Origin: JAPPFW01 sp965231815
Lineage (GTDB): Bacteria; Actinomycetota; Acidimicrobiia; Spongiisociales; Spongiisociaceae
Length of the DNA stretch: 64,000 nucleotides
NCBI GenBank assembly: GCA_965231815.1
Contig: OZ246890.1
Span: 2,604,001-2,668,000 of the forward strand
Direction: 5' to 3'
Numbering within the stretch: position 1 is the stretch's first letter; every line of letters starts with the position of its first letter. The position numbers were made by a program, and so were the translations under genes. Below are positions 34,756 through 43,755 of this stretch, one piece after another. The notes under the pieces are model-generated. The model was not told where the DNA came from. It did not search any database and saw only the letters and a program-made list of their open reading frames with translations.

Positions 34756-35510
34756 TGAGTCGGCGGCAGGCGGTCATGGACCTCGGCCCCGATGAATGGT
34801 TGGATGCCCTAGGGATGGACACGGGTGAGATCCCGCGAGCGGTGATCATGGAAGGGTCGTGGTGGCGGGAGCAACGAACCACCTGGCGGCTGAGCCACCT
34901 CGACAACGTACGGGAACTTGCCTTCCCGGATATGTTCTTAGGCCTATGGCAGAACGTCCCCGTCGTTTACTCGTGCGTCTACGGCGCGGCGCGGGCGGTG
35001 GAGTTGGCCCATCTGTTCGGGGTGCTTGGAACGCCCCGCATGGTGATGATCGGCACCTGCGGCGCTCTAGACCCGGCTCTCGCCACCGGTGACGTCGTCG
35101 TCCCCTCCACCACGGTAGCTCGCGAAGGCGTTGCGCACCTCTACGGTGTGCCCGACACGGTCGACTCCGACCAGAGACTCACCCGAGCGGCCCGCTCCGT
35201 TCTAGAGACTCGCGGTGTCAGAACCTGGGATGTCCTGCATCTGACGTGGAGCTCGATATTCGCGCAGAGCGGCGCCATGGTCGAAGAATGGAAACAACTG
35301 GGCTACGGATCGGTGGACATGGAAGCCGCCACTCTGTATGCGGTGGCGCGCCACTTCGGGTTCGCCGCCACCGCCCTGCTGGCGGTTTGGGATCAACTGG
35401 ACAACGATCGCAGTTTCCTGGACCCGCTCAGCGCCGAAGAGCAGGCCGCTCTCGACACGGCCAACTCCTCCGTCTTCGAAGCGGCCCTGGAAATCACTAT
35501 CGGTCGGTAG
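34755..35510 (+). CDS. Purine/uridine phosphorylase-family protein
   Basis: 251 residues of the PNP/UDP-1 fold. Phosphate- and ribose-site blocks are VYSCVYGAARAVELAHLFGVLG, MIGTCGALDP, and GSVDMEAATLYAVARHFG (about residues 190-205), where the M-E pair binds the ribose. TALLAVWDQLDNDRS replaces the usual SDH-type motif near the C-terminus. The family phosphorolyses nucleosides to base plus sugar-1-phosphate. Start ATG 34755 overlaps the MFS stop by one base. Fits with the nucleoside hydrolase upstream; exact base specificity is unknown. Confidence 0.85.
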   Translation: MSRRQAVMDLGPDEWLDALGMDTGEIPRAVIMEGSWWREQRTTWRLSHLDNVRELAFPDMFLGLWQNVPVVYSCVYGAARAVELAHLFGVLGTPRMVMIGTCGALDPALATGDVVVPSTTVAREGVAHLYGVPDTVDSDQRLTRAARSVLETRGVRTWDVLHLTWSSIFAQSGAMVEEWKQLGYGSVDMEAATLYAVARHFGFAATALLAVWDQLDNDRSFLDPLSAEEQAALDTANSSVFEAALEITIGR

Positions 35511-35583
35511 GCGTGGTGGGACGAAGCTCCGTCCCGGGGAGAAGGCTAGGTGAGGACCGGTGCACCTGTTATCCGGCGCCTGC

Positions 35584-38500
35584 TTATCCGGCTTGTAAAG
35601 CCTGATCCCCTCCGTTGTCCTGTACGAATGGGGGTGAAAGGTCGATGCGAAGTTGCGAGAGCCAACGCTCTAGGTGGTCGGGGCTGATACGATCGCCCAG
35701 GTACTCCACCAACTCCTCTTGGCGGGGCTGGCCGAAAGCAAGACGGTAGACAGCGAGGGATTTGCGCAGCTGTGGAAGTCTGGCCGACTCACGGCTGAAC
35801 GGTAGAACGGGAACGAGGCGATCGATCTTCGCCCGGCCTTGGTGGAACACCCAGTACGGCGCCATCTCCCCGTCGTTACCGTCCCCTCCGGATGCTGCTC
35901 GCTCGAAGAGCGCCTGCCACGGGTCACCCTCGGGAGTCCAGTTTCTCAGCAAATCGGACCCGAGCTGCTCGGCGATGTTGCGGCGAACCGCGTGACATTT
36001 GTATCGATGAACCCGACCCTCACGCTGCTCGAGATCAACGGGATTGGCGGGAAGGTTCCAGTGCACCACGGCGTGGCACCACAGGTGGAAGTCCAGGCCC
36101 TCCTGGCCGACCGAGGTCGAGGTCAGCACGAACGGCCAGAACGGCGAGTTGAAAGCGACCGAAACGGCCCCGACCCGGGCTTGACCGCCCTCGTCGAGGG
36201 TCTGGTCTCCGAAAGCCACCGCGAATCGGGTACGCATGCGGCGAGGGTCGAGTTCGATACCGGATCGTTCTTCGTTCGGGACCGGAATGTCAACCCGCAG
36301 TGAAGAAGTGCGTAGCCGGAGGGCGTCGCCGATTGTCGACGCGATGCGGCCAGCAGCCCGGATTCGTTGTTCAGGGTCGTGAAGGCTGACATAACCGAGC
36401 CAGTCGCGTAGAACATGAGCGTGCTCATCCAGAACCGCCCCCAGGTTACCGTCGATCGAATGGCGCACCACATCCTGCCAGTACCGGGCAACACCGCTTT
36501 CGAGATCGGTTTGCTCCGACTGGGATGCAGCAACTATGCCCGTTATCTCGGGGCTGTTGAAGAAGCCCCTGAACGCGTCGCTGATCCGTACCGCGCTCGA
36601 CAGCACGCTCTCGTGATCGGCGGGAAGCCCTGCGACCGCACTGATTGCCCGAAGCGCACACTGGGCCGGTCCTGCGAGGGCCAGTTCGGCGAGCACCTCG
36701 TATAGATCCTCCGGCCGCCGCCCGAGGGCCGGCGGCCCGTACTCGACCATTGACCGGGCCTCGGCGAGATGGGCTCGGAAGTTCACGTCGGGTTTGTCAC
36801 CCTCCCAGAGTCCGGCCGACCCCTTCGCTAGCAGCCGTGTGACGACTGCGGGGTGACGCTCGTGATCGAGCAGCAGCGGGGCGGCCCAATACCAGCGCCG
36901 ATCGACTGCTCCTTCGGAAGGGGCCGATCGCGTTATCGGCTCGAGAGCGGATTCCAATCTGTCAGAGATCGCCGTGATCAAAGCAGGCCGATCACGTCGG
37001 GTGGATTCCATCCGCAGCGGGTCACCGAGTCGAGCGAGCCCGAGGCTTGGCCACACCAGCAGGAACGTCGTCATGGAAGCGGCCCGGCGATCACCTGGGG
37101 CTTCCCCGGCGCGAGCCTCGACGGCTGTGCGCTCTGCCGTGCGGAAAGTAAGTCGCTGACCGCCACGTCGCCTGTACTCGGTCGAGTAGGTGTGGTCGCG
37201 GTTTGCATAGGCTCGGCGCTCGGCTTCGAAGGTCACCATCGACGAAACCACCTTGGGGACGACCTGCCATCCCGAAAAGATCAAACGCTTGGTGAACCGC
37301 AGCGCCTCCGGAGTCTCGTAGACCGAGCCGGTGTCGTAGTAGCGGATCGACGGTGGCATCCACAGCAGCTCGAAGGCGCGGTGGCGCTCCAGATCGTCGA
37401 TCAGCCACCGGAGTCGCCCGCTCTGGGGATCGACCTGCCGGTAACGCTCCACTTCCGACCAGCTCAACAGCCCGGGACCGTGGTCGAGCCGTTCGCCGTC
37501 CGGGAGACGGCCGTTCTTGGCAGCCTCCGTTATGGCTAGCTTCAGCTTGTAACGCTCCATGAAGTTGATCAGGTACGGCGCCGATTTCCAATACTCGGTG
37601 GGATCGTGGTGCTTGACGACCCGCGCCAAGTCAGCGATGCGTACGTACGAGCGGAGATCGCTGGACGCCACCGACACCGGCACATCGGGTTCCTGAAGCA
37701 TCCCGTCCCGGTCCGGGGTAGAGCCCAGCCGTTCCGTCCGCGCCATGACTTGTCGCAGATCCCTCCCGATATCGCAGCAAATCCGCGCCGCTTCGGCCAG
37801 CGGCGCGTCGTCATCATCAAGGGTGGCGGCCGTGGTGAGGGCCTTACGCAAATCGGCGAAGTGCCCCTGTAGCCCCTCCACCCGGTTGGCATCCTGATAA
37901 AGGAACTCGCAGGTGCCGAGAAAATCCCTGTAGTGGTCGGCGCCGGCGTCGTCGGCCGTGGTGTACATGCGGTACGGGGTGGCCGAGAGCAGCAGGGTTC
38001 GAGTCGGATTCTTGGTCTCGGGGTCGCGGTAATCGAAAAGCGCCTGGGCGAGTTCTGCCGCCAGGTTGCCCGGGTTGGGTCTCAGCAGATCCTTGAACCG
38101 CTGGAACTCGTCAAGAATCACCAGGTCCGGGCGCAGCGCGTCGATGCCGACGATCGCCATAGCCCGGCGCACCTCCGCTAAAAGGCGCCGACGCAACCTC
38201 CATAGGTCACCATTCCAGCCATGCGCCAATCCTTCGACGATCTCGTCGAAGAGCTCTCGAACGGACGGCTTGTGGCGTTGGCGCCGTTCAGTATCGATCC
38301 CCTTGATCCGATCCGCGAACTCGTCGGGCGACACTCGCACGCGTGGCCGGTACCACCGTTCCCACCCGCGCAGCCGTGCGTCTCGGTAGGAACGAGTCCC
38401 TTTTCTGAGGCCGAACCAGAAGATCGACCGGGCCCGTTCGTTCATGACATCATCGCCCCAGACCGAACGAAGCAACGTGTAGGCGAGGGCGCGCTCGTTG

Positions 38501-38934
38501 AAGGTGCCCGTGCTACGACCGAACCGCAAGGACGTACTCGGCGTGATCGCCAGCAGGTTGATACCCGGCCTACCGTCGCGTTCGTCTTGGAGTTCGACGA
38601 GCGGGAGCATCGTCAGCCGGTCGACGGGCACTAGCTTAGGTTCGATGCCTTGGGGAGCGAGCTTTCTCAGGTTCTGGCGAGCGATGGCGGCGTTCGAGCA
38701 CACGTAGACGATGTCGTGGCGCTTGTCGCCGGTCCGTCCGAGGTGGTCGATAACCTGCGCTACCACGCCCTTGGCGACGTGTGTCTTCCCGAGACCGACC
38801 TCGTCCGCGATCAAGAACCGCAGCGCCGGGTCCTGATCCGCGAACATCCGCTCGAACGCCCACAATGCCGTGCGCCGCTGGAAGTCCTTCAGGTCCGCGA
38901 ACGTGGCTGCTACATCGATACGGGTCTCGGTCAT
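35584..38934 (-). CDS. SNF2-like superfamily 2 helicase, putative defence
   Basis: 1116 residues. Motif I is ADEVGLGKTHVAKG (about residues 43-56), motif II LDEFQRF (DExx, about residue 278), motif III LLLSATPYRM, and motifs V/VI QEGLDFHLWCHAVVH and LEQREGRVHRYK (about residues 955-985) with the arginine finger. A long insertion of some 600 residues separates the two RecA halves. Helicase-like proteins of this size are core parts of several anti-phage systems (DISARM, Druantia, Hachiman), but DUF1998 and other markers of those systems are not visible. The start overlaps the PLD gene stop in ATGA, so it is co-translated with it. It is last in the operon and converges on the phosphorylase gene. 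Confidence 0.9.
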   Translation of the reverse strand: MTETRIDVAATFADLKDFQRRTALWAFERMFADQDPALRFLIADEVGLGKTHVAKGVVAQVIDHLGRTGDKRHDIVYVCSNAAIARQNLRKLAPQGIEPKLVPVDRLTMLPLVELQDERDGRPGINLLAITPSTSLRFGRSTGTFNERALAYTLLRSVWGDDVMNERARSIFWFGLRKGTRSYRDARLRGWERWYRPRVRVSPDEFADRIKGIDTERRQRHKPSVRELFDEIVEGLAHGWNGDLWRLRRRLLAEVRRAMAIVGIDALRPDLVILDEFQRFKDLLRPNPGNLAAELAQALFDYRDPETKNPTRTLLLSATPYRMYTTADDAGADHYRDFLGTCEFLYQDANRVEGLQGHFADLRKALTTAATLDDDDAPLAEAARICCDIGRDLRQVMARTERLGSTPDRDGMLQEPDVPVSVASSDLRSYVRIADLARVVKHHDPTEYWKSAPYLINFMERYKLKLAITEAAKNGRLPDGERLDHGPGLLSWSEVERYRQVDPQSGRLRWLIDDLERHRAFELLWMPPSIRYYDTGSVYETPEALRFTKRLIFSGWQVVPKVVSSMVTFEAERRAYANRDHTYSTEYRRRGGQRLTFRTAERTAVEARAGEAPGDRRAASMTTFLLVWPSLGLARLGDPLRMESTRRDRPALITAISDRLESALEPITRSAPSEGAVDRRWYWAAPLLLDHERHPAVVTRLLAKGSAGLWEGDKPDVNFRAHLAEARSMVEYGPPALGRRPEDLYEVLAELALAGPAQCALRAISAVAGLPADHESVLSSAVRISDAFRGFFNSPEITGIVAASQSEQTDLESGVARYWQDVVRHSIDGNLGAVLDEHAHVLRDWLGYVSLHDPEQRIRAAGRIASTIGDALRLRTSSLRVDIPVPNEERSGIELDPRRMRTRFAVAFGDQTLDEGGQARVGAVSVAFNSPFWPFVLTSTSVGQEGLDFHLWCHAVVHWNLPANPVDLEQREGRVHRYKCHAVRRNIAEQLGSDLLRNWTPEGDPWQALFERAASGGDGNDGEMAPYWVFHQGRAKIDRLVPVLPFSRESARLPQLRKSLAVYRLAFGQPRQEELVEYLGDRISPDHLERWLSQLRIDLSPPFVQDNGGDQALQAG

Positions 38935-40757
38935 GGTGTAGTGACGCCCTCATCCAGCACCTCGCCAATCACCTCCCAGAGTTCGGCAAAACCGGGAGGA
39001 AGCGCATCGTCTTCCTTGAGGTCGACGATGAGCGGGTGCAGCCCGGCGAGCTTCAACGGATCGGTTCGCATGGTTCTGAGCAACTTCTCGAGAACAGCGA
39101 GGCTGACCGAGTTGCCCTCGCCGGACGGATTGATGTCGATACTGCGTGCCACCGTGGCGATGTCGAGTTGGGATGAGTCCTCGTAGAGGAGCGCTAGGAG
39201 GTACCGCAGAAAGCGCTCGGCGTTGCCGATCAGCAACTTCAGCAGGTACCGGTCACGATGCTCGGGCATGCCGTCAAGCGGAACGGGAACCACGAAACCG
39301 GTTTGCTCCCCGCTCTCGTGTCTGAGTTCGAAGGCCAGGAACCCGCTGATGTGATCGAGGCTGGTCTCGAAGCGCAGCTCGAACGGCTCTCCCGGAGTTA
39401 TGCGGCGGCGGCTCCCCGGTGTGGTGAGCGGCCGGCAGTGGATCTCGGTGCCTTTGATATCCGGAACGGCCGCGGTTGAGGAGTACGTAACGGCCCAGTC
39501 CTCACCGCTACTTTCTACCAACCCCCGGATCGGCAGCACGGCAATGGCGCGGCGCGCACGATCCAGGTCGGGTACCGAACCGTCCGATCCGTTAGCGTCG
39601 GCTAGACGGTGGTAAACCTGGAATAGCTTTCGCAGGCCGAGTTCATCACCATCTCCCTCGCACAGCCGGTCGATTCCCATCTCGGCGACCGCGCCGCGCA
39701 GTTCGGCGAGTATCTCGAGGTTGCTGCGGAAAGCAGGGCCCGTGGCGTTGGCCGACCCGACGAACAGTTGGGCACGATTCCCCTTCTCGAAGGCAAAGAC
39801 CTTGGCGTGGAGCCCCACCAAGGCCCGGCCGGGGTCATCCGGCGACAGTCGGGACCCCTCCGGAGCACCGGAATCGGAATTATCGAGATCATCGATAGCG
39901 CTGTCTAACACCAAAACATTCTTGATGGGCTTGAGCGTGGATTCACTGATTCCGTCGAGCGAACCCTGTCGACTAACCAGGGTGTCGACCGGCTGTGGCA
40001 CCAGCCTGGAGAAGAAGTCTTCGGTCAGGAAGGGCGAGATTATGAGGGACCTGTCCACCGCGGTCGGTAGCGGCGGCGACTTGGGAGCGAGGCCCAGCAC
40101 ATGGATGTCGAGGTCGTCTACTCCGGTAGGGAGTTCGAACCGCGCGGTCCGCAGGGCTTCCGTCAACGACTCCACCCGCTCGGAGTTGTCAGAGGCCACC
40201 TCGCCGACCGCATTGTCGAGCAGTCCCACGAACAGCTCGCCGATCCCGTCGAGCCGTGCGCCCTTCGAGTCTGCGAACTCGTCGAGCCTCAATACGGTAT
40301 CCCAACTGGTGTCGAAGGTGAGGTTACGACTGGATATGAGCACCCGCAGTCGTTGGTCGCCCTTGCGCGCCCCCTCCTGATCGCCGGTTGCCTGGTAACG
40401 CAGCACCCACACCTTGGGATGGACGATCCCTCCACGAGGCGCCTTGACAGGCACCACCGCCCGTTCGAGAAAGGCGAAGGCTCTGCCGGACGGGGGAAGG
40501 CCGATCATGCCCGCTTCGCTGAAGACGGTCAGCTTGTGAGCGTTGGTACGGAGGGCGTGGATCAGCTCCACCGGCCTCCCGCCACCTGCTTCCGAGTCGG
40601 TAGTTTCGCCCGAGCCCGCGATGGCGAAGGCGGCCGGAGCGGCGAGCAGTGCCTGGAGGTTGAGCGTGAACGTGACCGCCATGGCGCCCTCCAGCCGGAA
40701 GGAGGCCGGAGGGCGCATGCCGTCGATGAGCGTTAGCCGGTTGGTCGGTTGCAGCAT
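38931..40757 (-). CDS. Phospholipase D-like (HKD) protein, probable nuclease
   Basis: 608 residues. Two HxK...N sites are present: HPKVWVLRY with VLISSRNLTFDTSWD (about residues 110-155) and LHAKVFAFEKGN with LFVGSANATGPAF (about residues 310-345). This is the arrangement of PLD-superfamily nucleases associated with helicases. Upstream of the first site lies an alpha/beta N-terminal domain, and a beta-rich region plus a helical tail follow. ATG 40757 shares a base with the stop of the DUF6361 gene and the stop overlaps the helicase start, so the three proteins are probably made together. Cleavage of foreign DNA or RNA is inferred. Confidence 0.85.
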   Translation of the reverse strand: MLQPTNRLTLIDGMRPPASFRLEGAMAVTFTLNLQALLAAPAAFAIAGSGETTDSEAGGGRPVELIHALRTNAHKLTVFSEAGMIGLPPSGRAFAFLERAVVPVKAPRGGIVHPKVWVLRYQATGDQEGARKGDQRLRVLISSRNLTFDTSWDTVLRLDEFADSKGARLDGIGELFVGLLDNAVGEVASDNSERVESLTEALRTARFELPTGVDDLDIHVLGLAPKSPPLPTAVDRSLIISPFLTEDFFSRLVPQPVDTLVSRQGSLDGISESTLKPIKNVLVLDSAIDDLDNSDSGAPEGSRLSPDDPGRALVGLHAKVFAFEKGNRAQLFVGSANATGPAFRSNLEILAELRGAVAEMGIDRLCEGDGDELGLRKLFQVYHRLADANGSDGSVPDLDRARRAIAVLPIRGLVESSGEDWAVTYSSTAAVPDIKGTEIHCRPLTTPGSRRRITPGEPFELRFETSLDHISGFLAFELRHESGEQTGFVVPVPLDGMPEHRDRYLLKLLIGNAERFLRYLLALLYEDSSQLDIATVARSIDINPSGEGNSVSLAVLEKLLRTMRTDPLKLAGLHPLIVDLKEDDALPPGFAELWEVIGEVLDEGVTTP

Positions 40758-41959
40758 TATGCGTCGGCGTCCATAGCGGCGGCGATATCGCCGAGGTGGC
40801 CCTTGGCGATCGACCATCGGTATCCGTGCGGGCCTCCGACCGGGGAACCGTTCCAATTCTCCAGCGCCGCTCGACTCCCCAGGCGCGCTCGCCTCCCTTT
40901 CAACTGGATCTCCCGGAAACGGATCTGTTCGTGAATGGTCCGGTCCTCGTTGAAACCTTCCGGGTTGTCGATTGCCATCTTCACGATCGTGGTGATGAAT
41001 CTACGGGTGCTGTGCCGTATGCGGCGCTTGCGGAGAACAGCCCACAACTCCGGGAGGTCATCGGCCCAGGAGCTAAGTTCCCCCCTGCGTCGTTCGACCA
41101 GATCCACCCAACGCTGCAGACGAGCGAGCTGCGTCTGCTCGACTTCATCGGTGTCCCTCCGCAATTCCCGGCGAGCGTCGCGAGCAACCAGAATGTTGTA
41201 GGTGTACTGCGGGCCGGCCATGAGTTCCGAGAAGCAGCGAGCGTGACGTAGTACTTCGGTCACCGGCCCGGGAAGGTTGAATTCGGGAATATCCCATGGA
41301 TAGGTCCGGCCGGCGGCGATGCGCGGCTGGGTACACAACGAGGCGAGCAGGGTCTGTGGGTGCCGGTGACGGATGTTGTCGACCAAGATTTGCGCTTCGT
41401 CGCGACTCAACCCGAAATCGATGTCGGCTTGCAGGAAGTCCCCGGGGGGAGGGGGGAGCGTCGCCCACATTGAATACGTGGCCTCCGTTACGTTTCCGTC
41501 GTCGTCGCGGCCAGCCCGATACCGTCCGATAGCCGCGACGCTATGCGCGTATTCACCGAGGCTGAGGGGGAGTCGCCGTATTCCCCAGTCCCAGAGGGCT
41601 CGCCAGTAGATGGAGCTGGGCATTCGTTTCAAGGCTCGGCCGGCCTGGTAGCCGATCACGCCCTGGCCGCGGCCCAGATGGCGGAGGCAGTCGATGAGTC
41701 GGGATTCATCGCGACGAAGACGCCGGTAAAAGTCTCCGGGTGAAACCCGGTCGGCTTCGAGGCGCTGGAATATCCACGGTAGGAAAACCTGGTAACGAAG
41801 CTTGGTGTGAATGTAGGAAGTGCCGGGATGCAGCATATCGGAGAAGGCGTCGCGAACCGATCCCAATCCCAGTACGTCAAGCGTCGTCGGCTCCTCGAGT
41901 GCCCTCAGAAGCGTCGCGACACGTTCGGCGGCCGCGGCATCGAAATCGAGCCACCCCAT
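40757..41959 (-). CDS. DUF6361-family protein
   Basis: 400 residues from ATG 41959, which begins GWLDFD, the family N-terminus; the frame could start as early as 42037. Recognisable family blocks are TLDVLGLGSVRDAFSDML, HPGTSYIHTKLRYQVFLPWI and the C-terminal arginine-rich RRIRHSTRRFITTIV. No enzymatic motif is evident; biochemical function is unknown to me. It is the first gene of the overlapping trio with the PLD protein and helicase, which suggests a subunit or substrate-recognition role in that system. Confidence 0.78.
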   Translation of the reverse strand: MGWLDFDAAAAERVATLLRALEEPTTLDVLGLGSVRDAFSDMLHPGTSYIHTKLRYQVFLPWIFQRLEADRVSPGDFYRRLRRDESRLIDCLRHLGRGQGVIGYQAGRALKRMPSSIYWRALWDWGIRRLPLSLGEYAHSVAAIGRYRAGRDDDGNVTEATYSMWATLPPPPGDFLQADIDFGLSRDEAQILVDNIRHRHPQTLLASLCTQPRIAAGRTYPWDIPEFNLPGPVTEVLRHARCFSELMAGPQYTYNILVARDARRELRRDTDEVEQTQLARLQRWVDLVERRRGELSSWADDLPELWAVLRKRRIRHSTRRFITTIVKMAIDNPEGFNEDRTIHEQIRFREIQLKGRRARLGSRAALENWNGSPVGGPHGYRWSIAKGHLGDIAAAMDADA

Positions 41960-42072
41960 CGAAGAGGCGGGCGAGTAGGCAGTCAGATGAACCTCCTTGC
42001 CGGAGAGGGTAGTGGGGTGGGTGTGACAGCTTCGCACTACCTGGGTCGGCCGGAATCAGGTGGGAAGCGAGG

Positions 42073-42591
42073 TCATTCCGCCAGGAGATCCTCCAGCCAG
42101 CGTCTCCGACGTCCACCTAAGGGTTCGTCGGGAAACACCGATTCCACAACCGATTCGATTTCCTCCACGGTGGACAACCCTGTGGTGTGCAGCAGGCGCC
42201 GTACATCTTCGATGTCGGTGGAGCGGGCCGCGCGGACCTTCATGGCCAACATGTGGAGGGGCGAGGCGACCAGTACTTTCAACGCCGGATGATCGAGCAC
42301 GACTTGAGCATGGTGATCCGGCGCCGGCGGCATGTAGGGTGTGGCTTGTTCGTTGAGCCAGGTGGTCGGCCATCCCCGCGCTCGGGCGATCTCCCGTACG
42401 GCCTGTATCACGCCGCCATGACCCTCGATGATCGCGGCGTCGATGTCTCGGGTCAGCTTGTCACTGTCGTAGGCGAGAGCCATCGCGGCTCCTCCTGCGA
42501 CATAGATCCTTCCCTGAACACGCCGCCGCGCCAGTTGCTCGGCCAGGTCCAGCAATGCCGCTCGGATCGTATCCCCGGACAAAGGAGTCAC
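42073..42591 (-). CDS. DUF6036-type nucleotidyltransferase
   Basis: 172 residues from GTG 42591, which overlaps the preceding TAG (TAGTG). The fold is that of AbiEii/MNT-like nucleotidyltransferases: RIYVAGGAAMALAY (GG motif) with KLTRDIDAAI, giving the D-x-D metal pair (about residues 45-50), and a later helix-rich part with PLHMLAMKVRAARSTDIEDV (conserved lysine and aspartate). Proteins of this type serve as toxins that transfer nucleotides or as their antitoxins. The open frame continues upstream, but that part overlaps the partner gene and is not conserved. It is 113 bp before the DUF6361 start. Confidence 0.82.
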   Translation of the reverse strand: MTPLSGDTIRAALLDLAEQLARRRVQGRIYVAGGAAMALAYDSDKLTRDIDAAIIEGHGGVIQAVREIARARGWPTTWLNEQATPYMPPAPDHHAQVVLDHPALKVLVASPLHMLAMKVRAARSTDIEDVRRLLHTTGLSTVEEIESVVESVFPDEPLGGRRRRWLEDLLAE

Positions 42592-42983
42592 TACACGACC
42601 TCGAGTTCCCGCTCGGGAAACCAGATCCCGTGAGCCTCGAAGGCGCCGGGTGTTGTGAGGATGGTGGCGGCTCGCTCGCGTGGGAAGCGTTTCCCCGCGA
42701 ACCAGAACCGGCCCAGATAACGCTCCTCCGCAAATACCCACCCCGGAGCGGGTAGATCGGCGTGGTGGCAAAGATGCTCGACATATGCGGCCAGAAACGC
42801 GTCCCACCGGGTATCGAAGGGTTCCGGCTCCGTTTCTACCAGGTACGCACGCTCGCGATCATCCGCATGCTGGAACACCATCCCGAAGTCGTGCAGGACG
42901 ATCCTGAGTCGGAAATCGTCATCCGACATCCGCAATGCCGGAACGTACTTCTCTAGCGTGTTGGCGGTGATTGTTAAGTCCAT
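42591..42983 (-). CDS. Conserved partner of DUF6036 nucleotidyltransferase
   Basis: 130 residues. From memory, actinobacterial genes next to DUF6036 nucleotidyltransferases encode a C-terminal block like the one seen here: FDTRWDAFLAAYVEHLCHH, then LPAPGWVFAEERYLGRFWF, then an AFEAHGIWFPER ending. In many relatives this block is fused to an N-terminal HTH; here the N-terminus (MDLTITANTLEKYVPAL) is too short for a clear HTH. ATG 42983 is preferred to 43001 because the latter lies inside the inverted repeat 42993-43017. The pair is probably toxin-antitoxin-like. Confidence 0.7.
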   Translation of the reverse strand: MDLTITANTLEKYVPALRMSDDDFRLRIVLHDFGMVFQHADDRERAYLVETEPEPFDTRWDAFLAAYVEHLCHHADLPAPGWVFAEERYLGRFWFAGKRFPRERAATILTTPGAFEAHGIWFPERELEVV

Positions 42984-42992
42984 ATTGGATAT

Positions 42993-43017
42993 CTGTCCCA
43001 TCGTGGGATCGGGACAG
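42993..43017. promoter_or_regulatory. Inverted-repeat operator before the nucleotidyltransferase pair
   Basis: CTGTCCC and GGGACAG form 7-bp perfect arms around an 11-bp centre that itself contains TCCCA/TGGGA arms. It ends 9 bp upstream of ATG 42983, where a promoter of a leaderless or short-leader gene would sit. Auto-repression by the gene pair is a reasonable reading. Confidence 0.6.
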
Positions 43018-43158
43018 TCGAGTCTACCGAGCAACTGCAATTCCGGATATGCGGTTGATCGACACGGTTAGCTGGGTAGCCTTCCAGACCCACGGATGCA
43101 GGTATCGATGAAGATGCAAGAGCCTCGGGAAACATCGTTCCTCGCATCGCAGGGACCT

Positions 43159-43755
43159 TCAGAGGGACGAGATGCGAGCCAGGTAGCTCAGCAGATGCGG
43201 AAAGAAACCGGTAGCGACCGATAGCACGATAGCCCCTCCTACGAACCGGAAGGCATGGACCACCGGGCGCCTCGCCAGAGCTTGCCGTATTGACGGGATA
43301 TGGTCGGAGAGCGCGGCCAGGATTCCCGGCGCGATCATGACCCCCAGAAGGTACAGCGCCACGCCCGCTAGGCCGGGCCAGGCATCTCGGAGAGCGGCGG
43401 TCAGGATGGACCCCAACTCCGGACCGACGCACGGTCGCCAGGTGGCGCCTGCGAAAGCTCCGACCAGGCCCGCACCACCCATCCGGGCGAGAGCGGGTAC
43501 CCACCCCGATTGGTTCCGGCTGATTAGACCCAGGCCCAGTGCGAGCCCGATTACTCCGGCGATCCGTCCGTCGAAGAGCGGATCGACCCCCAAGAAGGGG
43601 ATCCAGGCGAACACGGACATGGCCAGGTAGTAGACGGACAGGACGGGAAGGCGGTCTCGATCTCCCCGCATGCCCAAGACGACCAGGGCGAGGATATGCA
43701 GGGAGTAGGAACAAGGTTGGAAACCGGCGCGGATGGCCTCGTCGAGGAGGATCAC
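43159..43755 (-). CDS. CcdA/DsbD-like thiol-redox membrane protein
   Basis: 198 residues, about six membrane spans. Two conserved cysteine sites of the CcdA family are visible: FQPCSYSLHIL near the N-terminus (residue 15) and TWRPCVGPELGSIL (about residue 108). Such proteins carry electrons from cytoplasmic thioredoxin across the membrane to extracytoplasmic thiol proteins. Start GTG 43755 overlaps the stop of the redoxin lipoprotein gene (GTGA), which should encode its partner. Confidence 0.85.
   Translation of the reverse strand: MILLDEAIRAGFQPCSYSLHILALVVLGMRGDRDRLPVLSVYYLAMSVFAWIPFLGVDPLFDGRIAGVIGLALGLGLISRNQSGWVPALARMGGAGLVGAFAGATWRPCVGPELGSILTAALRDAWPGLAGVALYLLGVMIAPGILAALSDHIPSIRQALARRPVVHAFRFVGGAIVLSVATGFFPHLLSYLARISSL

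Noticed and set aside
35584..40757. Calling the helicase-PLD pair DISARM or Mokosh
   Set aside because: No DUF1998 protein, methyltransferase or kinase is present, and the helicase is SNF2-like rather than the Upf1-like type of Mokosh.
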